A stretch of 64,000 bases of DNA, from the NCBI GenBank assembly GCA_003858485.1, contig RQYD01000009.1, positions 1 through 64,000 of the forward strand, written 5' to 3'. Numbering within the stretch: position 1 is the stretch's first letter; each line of letters opens with the position of its first letter. The notes under the pieces are model-generated. The model worked only from the letters and a program-made list of their open reading frames with translations. It did not search any database and had not been told where the DNA came from. Positions 1 to 5,991 of this stretch are shown here, piece by piece. The position numbers and the translations under genes are program-made. The stretch is from Clostridiales bacterium COT073_COT-073. GTDB taxonomy: Bacteria > Bacillota > Clostridia > Lachnospirales > Vallitaleaceae.

Positions 1-51
1 TCACTTTGAAATATTTTTTAAAAGGAACAAACCTATTTATTTTAAAGGCAG

Positions 52-107
52 AAAAAAGGGGCGTTGCTAAAACGATTTTTTTATCGTTTTGCAACAGCCC
101 CTTTTTA
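52..107 (+). terminator. Rho-independent terminator of an upstream gene
   Basis: Long hairpin: the arm AAAAAGGGGC (53-62) pairs with GCCCCTTTTT (97-106). An inner stem GTTGC/GCAAC continues to AAAACGAT/ATCGTTTT, with single-base bulges and a T-rich loop. The right arm ends in a T run. No gene in the window lies upstream, so it probably closes a plus-strand gene beyond the left edge. The A run on the left arm would let it also work on the minus strand. Confidence 0.75.
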
Positions 108-185
108 TAAGCAAATTAGCATTAACATTTATAAGCAAAAATATAAGCAAAGGTTAGGCCAAACTGGCCAAACTGCAAAAATCAG

Positions 186-214
186 TTGAATTTTTCTTGG
201 AAATAAGCTAAAAT
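186..214 (+). promoter_or_regulatory. Probable sigma-A promoter of pfkA
   Basis: TTGAAT (186-191) and TAAAAT (209-214) are separated by exactly 17 bases, which fits a housekeeping sigma-A promoter. Transcription would start near 221 and give a leader of about 140 bases before pfkA. Confidence 0.5.
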
Positions 215-241
215 AAGAAATAGTGATAAGAAATATGCTTG

Positions 242-271
242 ATCTTCCGATACATTTTGCATCAGGAAGAT
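242..271 (+). promoter_or_regulatory. Hairpin in the pfkA leader
   Basis: ATCTTCC (242-248) pairs with GGAAGAT (265-271). Inside it GATACA (249-254) pairs with TGCATC (258-263) with one wobble or mismatch and a bulged A, leaving a TTT loop. No T run follows, so it is not a terminator. It lies between the promoter and the start codon, so a role in mRNA stability or as a protein site is possible but unproven. Confidence 0.35.
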
Positions 272-358
272 TAAGAAAAACCATGAAAAGGTTGGATTTC
301 TCTGATAGCCGGAAAACGGCAGAAAGACAATTAATACTGGAAATAAATGGAGGACAAG

Positions 359-1336
359 ATGTCAAAAAAAGTGGAAACAATAGGTGTACTTACCAGTGGT
401 GGTGATGCTCCGGGGATGAATGCGGCAATTCGGTCAGTAGTCAGAACTGCACTGGGACATGGCAAAAGAGTATTTGGAGTCAGAAAAGGCTATAATGGAT
501 TAATTCAGGGTGATATTTTTGAAATGGATGCCCGCAGTGTATCAAATATTATTCATAGTGGCGGGACCGTTCTTTATACTGCCCGCTGCAAGGAATTTTA
601 TACTGATGCCGGTCCGCGTAAAGCAGCAGATATGTGCCGGGTATTTGGAATTGACGGATTAGTGGTGATTGGCGGCGATGGTTCGTTTAAAGGTGCAGAA
701 AGGCTGTCAGAGCTGGGGATCAATACCATTGGCGTGCCGGGAACGATTGACCTGGATATTGCCTGCACCGATTATACGATTGGCTTTGATACCGCAGTTA
801 ATACTGCCATGGAAGCAATTGATAAGATCCGGGATACTTCAACCTCCCATGAACGTTGTTCGATTGTTGAGGTCATGGGCCGGCATGCCGGATATATTGC
901 GTTATGGTGCGGTATTATCAATGGCGCAGAGCAGATCTTACTGCCGGAGATGGAAAATGTAACTGAAGAAGAAATGATTCGGGGGATTTTAAATAACCGG
1001 GAAAAAGGGAAAAAGCATAATTTGATTATTGTGGCAGAAGGGGTTGGCGGTTCGGCTGAACTGGCCAAACGGATTGAAGCCATTACCGGCATTGAAACCA
1101 GAGCTTCAATTTTAGGCCATTTGCAAAGAGGTGGTATTCCAACGGCAACGGACAGATTCCATGCCTCAATGATGGGCTCTTATGCGGTAGACTTGCTGCT
1201 GGCTGGCAAATCGAACCGGGTGGTTGCCTATAAAGATGGTCAGTATTGTGATTTTGATATTACCGAAGCCTTAAAAATGAAAAAGCATTTAGATGATTAC
1301 CAAATCAAAGTCAGTGGTATGTTGGAAAATAAATAA
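359..1336 (+). CDS. pfkA: ATP-dependent 6-phosphofructokinase
   Basis: Phosphorylates fructose 6-phosphate to fructose 1,6-bisphosphate, the committed step of glycolysis. The 325-residue length and order of motifs fit the bacterial PfkA family. The N-terminal glycine-rich nucleotide loop SGGDAPGMNAAIRS is near residues 13-26, GGDGS at 105-109, and PGTIDLD at 127-133. The glycine forms of GGDGS and PGTID are those of ATP enzymes; PPi-dependent enzymes carry GGDD and PKTID. The catalytic loop is normally TIDND, but here the middle Asn is Leu (residue 132), with both flanking aspartates (131 and 133) kept. The ATG at 359 is chosen over the in-frame ATG at 347 because GGAGG (349-353) sits five bases before it. 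A short gap separates it from the next gene, so they are probably co-transcribed. Confidence 0.95.
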   Translation: MSKKVETIGVLTSGGDAPGMNAAIRSVVRTALGHGKRVFGVRKGYNGLIQGDIFEMDARSVSNIIHSGGTVLYTARCKEFYTDAGPRKAADMCRVFGIDGLVVIGGDGSFKGAERLSELGINTIGVPGTIDLDIACTDYTIGFDTAVNTAMEAIDKIRDTSTSHERCSIVEVMGRHAGYIALWCGIINGAEQILLPEMENVTEEEMIRGILNNREKGKKHNLIIVAEGVGGSAELAKRIEAITGIETRASILGHLQRGGIPTATDRFHASMMGSYAVDLLLAGKSNRVVAYKDGQYCDFDITEALKMKKHLDDYQIKVSGMLENK

Positions 1337-1347
1337 TAGGAGAAAAT

Positions 1348-2241
1348 ATGAAATGTCCGAACTGTAGTACTTCTTTGGATATCGATGCGGAAATTTGTTT
1401 TGCATGTGGCGAGGAGATTACTGAGGAAGTCAGACAAACACAAGACAAAGAATTTGATGAAGTGATTCAGAACCTGATATTAACGGAAGAAGCAGAACAG
1501 GATGAAGAAGAACTGGAAAGCCGATTGGCCTGGCGCAAGCAGGAAAATTTGAAAAAAGAAAAAGCAATCCGGAACTATCGTTATACTTCTTTCGCAGCGA
1601 TGGCGGCAATTGTTTTATTTTTGATTAGCTTGTTTTTAAATTGGTACACGATCAGCGGAACAGTGGCTTATCATGGTTATTTTTACACGGCCACTACCGG
1701 GAAATATTTATCCGAAGGCGTAAAGGCGTATGCCAGAGATAAGTTGATTGACCAGAATCAGGAAGTGGCAGCTTTTTCGCCTAATCATTTTTTGACCTAC
1801 GCTAAGGAATATGAAGATAACAGCGATATTCATGGCCTGCTGGCCAAACTTCAAATTTATTATGCCAAAGGCTTATATTTGGTATATTTTTTGATTTTGG
1901 CCTGTCTGCTGATTTTAGTTTTTGATAAAAAGGGAAAACTGGCAGAAGTCATTCGGGTATCATCCATTTTGTCAGTTATCTTTGTTTTGCTTAATACCCT
2001 GGCAATGAAGTTACCTTATATTAATTTAATTGTTTTAAATGCCAAACGGGTGCTGAGTGCCAATGGGATTGCCAGTACAGTGGTGTCTAAGGGCCTTTAT
2101 TTATATGAAAGCACCAAACAAAATTTGACATATCAGGTAAAATTAAACACTGGCTGGACTTTAGCGGTGGTATTTGTTGCCCTGTGGTTTGTATTGGCGA
2201 CCGTATTAATGGAAATGAGCCGTTCTTTCAAAGAGAATTAG
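1348..2241 (+). CDS. Zinc-ribbon membrane protein of unknown function
   Basis: Not recognised as a named family. The 297-residue protein opens with a zinc-ribbon pattern, Cys-X2-Cys at 3 and 6 and Cys-X2-Cys at 17 and 20. An acidic, probably coiled-coil stretch follows (about 25-75). Four hydrophobic segments lie near residues 81-99, 173-192, 202-222 and 268-288, with a polar loop of about 70 residues between the first two. AGGAG five bases before the ATG supports the start. Only 11 bases separate it from pfkA and 19 from the CBS-ACT gene, so it sits in a likely operon of glycolysis and potassium genes. Zinc-ribbon membrane proteins of this layout are common in Clostridia and are usually left as hypothetical; I infer no function. 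Confidence 0.8.
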   Translation: MKCPNCSTSLDIDAEICFACGEEITEEVRQTQDKEFDEVIQNLILTEEAEQDEEELESRLAWRKQENLKKEKAIRNYRYTSFAAMAAIVLFLISLFLNWYTISGTVAYHGYFYTATTGKYLSEGVKAYARDKLIDQNQEVAAFSPNHFLTYAKEYEDNSDIHGLLAKLQIYYAKGLYLVYFLILACLLILVFDKKGKLAEVIRVSSILSVIFVLLNTLAMKLPYINLIVLNAKRVLSANGIASTVVSKGLYLYESTKQNLTYQVKLNTGWTLAVVFVALWFVLATVLMEMSRSFKEN

Positions 2242-2260
2242 GCCAGGAAAGGAGTGTACC

Positions 2261-2875
2261 ATGTATATAAAAGCAGCGATTAAACCGGCAGTTGAACTGG
2301 AGCTGATCCATGTTGATGATACTGTGGGCAGCGCACTAAAAATCATTGATGATAAAGATTTACTGTCCCTGCCGGTAGTTTCCGGCAAAAAATTTATTGG
2401 CATGTTGTCCAAGCGCTATGTATATCAAACTTTTTTTGAGATGGATGAATCAAAAGAGGCTTTTTTAAATCGGCCGGTCAGCGATTTTATGCGTACTAAA
2501 ATTCCGACTTTGGATGATACCAATCGAGTGGAAGATGCTATCGGCTTCTTTATTCGTTCTCCATATCCATTTATTCCGGTGGTCGATGAAAATGAGGACT
2601 TTGTTGGAATTATTACCAGAAAAGCAGTGATGGAAAGATATGAGCAAATTTTCAAAAGCGAATTCCCCAGATTTTTCATTTATTCCTTTGACCATAAGGG
2701 CAAATTAAGTAAAATTATAGATATTATCAACCGTTATGATGGTGACATTAAAAATATTGCTCTGATGGATGCCGGAGTATTGGGACTGAAGGAAATTTTC
2801 CTGAGTGTCCAAAGTGATCAAATTGATAAAATTATTGAGAATTTAAAATCAAATAATTTTGAAGTAAAGATGTAG
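2261..2875 (+). CDS. CBS-pair protein with C-terminal ACT-like domain
   Basis: A soluble 204-residue protein resembling the AcuB-like group. Two CBS motifs form a Bateman module: about residues 8-60, with the LPVV-GKKFIGMLS signature, and about 79-128, with FIPVVDENEDFVGIITR. An ACT-like fold follows (about 137-204; FFIYSFDHKGKLSKIIDIIN). CBS pairs bind adenine nucleotides, and ACT domains often sense amino acids or other small ligands. The start is set by AAAGGAG before the ATG. Its stop (2873-2875) is one base from the GTG of ktrB, so the two are translationally coupled. That makes a regulatory role in potassium uptake the simplest inference, but the ligand is unknown. Confidence 0.85.
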   Translation: MYIKAAIKPAVELELIHVDDTVGSALKIIDDKDLLSLPVVSGKKFIGMLSKRYVYQTFFEMDESKEAFLNRPVSDFMRTKIPTLDDTNRVEDAIGFFIRSPYPFIPVVDENEDFVGIITRKAVMERYEQIFKSEFPRFFIYSFDHKGKLSKIIDIINRYDGDIKNIALMDAGVLGLKEIFLSVQSDQIDKIIENLKSNNFEVKM

Positions 2876-2876
2876 T

Positions 2877-4256
2877 GTGATTGACATGAAAGAATTAATA
2901 CATAAATTAAAGCCGACCCAGGTTTTAATTTTAGGATTTGCCTTTTTGGTATTTTTAGGGGCTGTTTTACTGGACTTGCCGATGGCCAGTCAAAATGGGA
3001 AAAGTGTTGGTTTTATCAATGCACTCTTTACCTCAACCAGTGCAGTTTGTGTCACCGGTTTGGTGGTGGTTAACACCTTAAATCAATGGACGATGTTCGG
3101 CAAGATCATTATTATAATCTTAATTCAAATTGGCGGTTTGGGTTTTATGACCTTAACCGCAATCTTATTTATATTAATGGGCAAAAAAATTGGCCTGCGG
3201 GAAAGGCTGATTATTCAGGAATCTCTCAATCAATCGGGAATTGCCGGTTTGGTGCGATTGACCAAGAAAATCTGTGTGGGCACATTAATTGTCGAAGGCC
3301 TGGGTGCTTTGTTGCTGACTATTTTCTTTATTCCCATTTATGGCTGGGGAAAAGGGGCAGCCTATGGAGTTTTTCATGCGATTAGTGCCTTTTGTAATGC
3401 CGGTTTTGATATTATTGGTGAAAATAGTTTAGCGCCTTTCGTTAAGCACTGGCCCATTAATCTGGTGTTGATCCTTTTGATTGTGGGCGGTGGTCTGGGA
3501 TTTGGAGTATGGTTTGATATGATTCAGACAACCAAAGAGTGGTTTCAAAGAAAACAAAGTAATCGCAGCTGGTTCCGGCGCTTGGAACTGCACAGCAAGT
3601 TGGTACTGACGATTACGGCTATTTTACTGGCTATTGGTTTTGTGTTTTTTTATTTGCTGGAGCGCAAAAATCCGGCCACAATGATGTATATGACTACATT
3701 TCAACGATTTTGGGCGGCGCTTTTTCAGTCTGTTACCCTGCGTACAGCCGGATTTTTTACGGTTGATTTTTCGGATATGACCCAGGGCAGTCAATTTGTG
3801 TCTATTTTGTTGATGTTTATTGGCGGTTCTCCGGCCGGTACCGCTGGTGGAATCAAGACGGTCACAGTCGGAGTTTTGATTTTACAGGTCTTGACTACTA
3901 TTCGGGGCAAGCAGGAGGTTGAAATTTTTGAGCGCCATATTCCGGAACGTGTAATTAAACGGGCATTGTCTGTGATTATGATTGGTCTGGCGGTGGTGAT
4001 GGCAGTTAGTCTGGTACTGACAGTAACCGAAGATGCTGATTTTATGAAAATCGCCTTTGAAACGGTTTCTGCCTTTGGTACAGCCGGAGTTAGTTTGGGT
4101 TTTACATCATCTTTGTCGGTTTGGGGAAAATTGATTATTTCTGTAACCATGTTTATTGGTAGGTTGGGACCAGTGACAATTGCTTTTGCCATGGCCATGC
4201 GTGGTGATAAGGTTGGGAAAATCAAAACACCGGAAGGAAAAATCATGGTCGGATAA
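2877..4256 (+). CDS. ktrB: Potassium uptake channel subunit, TrkH/KtrB family
   Basis: Membrane-spanning subunit of a Ktr-type K+ (or Na+-coupled K+) uptake system. The 459-residue protein has the four pore-loop repeats of the family, each with its filter glycine: TSAVCVTGL, SAFCNAGFD, SVTLRTAGF and SAFGTAGVSLG. About eight to ten hydrophobic segments surround them. The chosen start is GTG, one base after the stop of the CBS-ACT gene; an ATG nine bases downstream at 2886 is equally possible and neither has a strong SD. The cytoplasmic partner KtrA is encoded 63 bases downstream. In Firmicutes such systems are commonly controlled by ATP/ADP and cyclic-di-AMP through KtrA. Confidence 0.93.
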   Translation: MIDMKELIHKLKPTQVLILGFAFLVFLGAVLLDLPMASQNGKSVGFINALFTSTSAVCVTGLVVVNTLNQWTMFGKIIIIILIQIGGLGFMTLTAILFILMGKKIGLRERLIIQESLNQSGIAGLVRLTKKICVGTLIVEGLGALLLTIFFIPIYGWGKGAAYGVFHAISAFCNAGFDIIGENSLAPFVKHWPINLVLILLIVGGGLGFGVWFDMIQTTKEWFQRKQSNRSWFRRLELHSKLVLTITAILLAIGFVFFYLLERKNPATMMYMTTFQRFWAALFQSVTLRTAGFFTVDFSDMTQGSQFVSILLMFIGGSPAGTAGGIKTVTVGVLILQVLTTIRGKQEVEIFERHIPERVIKRALSVIMIGLAVVMAVSLVLTVTEDADFMKIAFETVSAFGTAGVSLGFTSSLSVWGKLIISVTMFIGRLGPVTIAFAMAMRGDKVGKIKTPEGKIMVG

Positions 4257-4319
4257 ACAAAATGAGAAAAAAAGGAGCTTTTCCGGAGTTGTCCGGGAAA
4301 ACAATCATAGGGAAGGAAA

Positions 4320-4994
4320 ATGAGTAAAAATCAAAAATTTACAGGTGAAAAAAAAGAATTTGTAGTGTTTGGTTTGGGTCGATTTGGCAGAAGTGTGGCT
4401 TATTCACTGGCAGCCGAAGGCTATGATGTACTGGCAGTAGATATTGACCCGGATTTGGTGCAGGATGCTTCGGAAATTGTAGCCCATGCAGTAATTGCCG
4501 ATATTACTGATATGGAGGCACTGGAAGAGCTGGGACTGGGAAATTTTGATGTGGCAATTGTGGCTATGTCCAATAATTTACAGGCTAGTATTTTAGCTAC
4601 TATTTTAGCCAAAGAAAAGGGTGTGCCTTATATTATTGCCAATGCCAAGGATGCGATTCATGAAAAGGTATTGCTTAAAGTTGGAGCCGATAAGGTTATT
4701 TTTCCGGAAAAAGAAATTGGTGAGAAAATTGCCAATAATTTAATCAATAAAACCTTTATGGATTTTATTGAATTAAGTACAGACTTTTGCATTGCCGAAG
4801 TTGAAGTGTTAAATAGCTGGGTTGGGCAAAGCCTGCGTAAGTTAAATTTACGGGAGAAGCATAAATTAAATGCTATTGGAATTAAGCATAATGGAGAAAC
4901 TTCAATTATGCTGGATCCGGATGCATTATTAAAAGAAGGCGAAATTTTGATTTTAATCGGAACTTATGATTCTTTTAAAGAAATTGGACATTAG
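4320..4994 (+). CDS. ktrA: Potassium uptake regulatory subunit, TrkA/KtrA family
   Basis: Cytoplasmic gating ring protein of the Ktr potassium channel. An N-terminal RCK/Rossmann domain begins with VVFGLGRFGRS (the GXGXXG nucleotide motif at about residues 18-23), followed by the acidic beta-2 end VDIDPD. A C-terminal TrkA-C domain (about 145-224) in this family binds cyclic-di-AMP or other ligands. The 224-residue length is normal for a single-unit KtrA. The start is preceded by GGGAAGGAAA. The 63-base gap after ktrB has an imperfect inverted repeat (CTTTTCCGGAGTTGTCCGGGAAAA) but no T run. Confidence 0.93.
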   Translation: MSKNQKFTGEKKEFVVFGLGRFGRSVAYSLAAEGYDVLAVDIDPDLVQDASEIVAHAVIADITDMEALEELGLGNFDVAIVAMSNNLQASILATILAKEKGVPYIIANAKDAIHEKVLLKVGADKVIFPEKEIGEKIANNLINKTFMDFIELSTDFCIAEVEVLNSWVGQSLRKLNLREKHKLNAIGIKHNGETSIMLDPDALLKEGEILILIGTYDSFKEIGH

Positions 4995-5015
4995 AAAAGA
5001 TGGGTGGGTCAGATC

Positions 5016-5035
5016 ACAAGCTGCTGACAGCTTGT
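5016..5035 (+). other. Perfect 8-bp hairpin after ktrA
   Basis: ACAAGCTG and CAGCTTGT pair perfectly around a CTGA loop, 21 bases after the ktrA stop. The tail TTTCCTTGCCTT is only moderately T-rich, so it is a weak terminator at best; it may attenuate readthrough into the methyltransferase gene. Confidence 0.4.
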
Positions 5036-5114
5036 TTCCTTGCCTTGATTTGCATCAGGAAATGGATAGCAGTATGCCGGAACAGTTAATGAAATGGGTG
5101 GAAATGGAGAATTT

Positions 5115-5903
5115 ATGAAAGAAATTTTATCGGAAGCCAATCCGACATATAAATTATTTGTCAAATTGTTGTCGGCTAAAAAATACAGACAACAGCAAAA
5201 ATCCTACCTGGCAGAGGGCTTGAATTTTCTGGACACGCCGGAAGATTTGGTGATTGCTTATCTGCTACCGCTTTCCGGCAAAGAAAAAGCAGATGAATGG
5301 GGATTGGCACCGGATAAGTTAATTGTCTTAGCGGATCGTTTATTTAAAAAACTTTCGGCTGACCCGGCCAGTCAGGGCTTAATTGTCTGGATTAAGGCCG
5401 GCGATACCATTTTTTCGGCAGATAATTGGCAATTTTTGAAAAAAGGCTTATATCTGGCTCTGGAAGATATCCAGGATGCCGGTAATTTGGGAACAATGAT
5501 CCGAACGGCCGAAGCGGCCGGAGCACTGGCGATTTTTTGCTCAACCGGAACAGTTGATTTATATCATCCCAAAGTAATTAAGGCAGCAGCATCTTCGCTT
5601 AGCCGGATGAAGGTGGTAACTGAGACAGATCTGGCGCAGCTCCTGATTTTGGCCGAAAAAAATGACCTGTTTTCTTTTGCTGCCACTCCGCTGGGAGCTA
5701 TGGCCTATGACCAGGCTGATTACCAAAGTGGTGCTCTCCTTTTAATTGGTAATGAAGGCAGAGGTTTAAGTCAAAGTCTTTTAAATCTGGCGGATAAACG
5801 GATCTTTATCCCGATGAGCGGGCAGATCGAATCACTAAATGCCGCTGTTTCTGCGGCCATATTGATGTTTGAAGCGAAAAAACAACAAAAAGAAACTCAC
5901 TGA
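5115..5903 (+). CDS. TrmH/SpoU-family RNA 2'-O-methyltransferase
   Basis: A predicted AdoMet-dependent ribose methyltransferase acting on rRNA or tRNA. The 262-residue protein has an N-terminal substrate-binding domain (about 1-105; AKKYRQQQKSYLAEG), then a SPOUT knot domain. SPOUT motif 1 is ALEDIQDAGNLGTMIRTAEA (about 115-134), motif 2 IGNEGRGLS (211-219) and motif 3 IPMSGQIESLNAAVSAA (232-248). These are intact, so it is likely active. The target nucleotide cannot be read from sequence. The ATG at 5115 is preferred over one at 5094 because GGAGA lies four bases before it. Relatives are often next to pheS or rplT; here the neighbours are potassium transport genes. Confidence 0.9.
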   Translation: MKEILSEANPTYKLFVKLLSAKKYRQQQKSYLAEGLNFLDTPEDLVIAYLLPLSGKEKADEWGLAPDKLIVLADRLFKKLSADPASQGLIVWIKAGDTIFSADNWQFLKKGLYLALEDIQDAGNLGTMIRTAEAAGALAIFCSTGTVDLYHPKVIKAAASSLSRMKVVTETDLAQLLILAEKNDLFSFAATPLGAMAYDQADYQSGALLLIGNEGRGLSQSLLNLADKRIFIPMSGQIESLNAAVSAAILMFEAKKQQKETH

Positions 5904-5940
5904 TTTAAATTTTTATTTCAGTGAGTTTCTTTATTTTTTT
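5891..5940. terminator. Bidirectional terminator between the methyltransferase gene and the SLH gene
   Basis: A perfect 13-bp stem: AGAAACTCACTGA (5891-5903) with TCAGTGAGTTTCT (5918-5930), a 14-base AT-rich loop, and TTATTTTTTT after it. The left arm includes the methyltransferase stop codon. A-rich sequence just before the left arm gives a T-rich tail on the minus strand, so it can also end the convergent SLH transcript. Confidence 0.9.
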
Positions 5941-5991
5941 ATTTTTTCAGGACATGTTCCATATTAGTCTTAACCGAAAAAACATACAGAT

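Noticed and set aside
223-405. Frame overlapping the pfkA leader and start
   Set aside because: It runs through the leader hairpin and into pfkA in another frame, with no SD or family signal.
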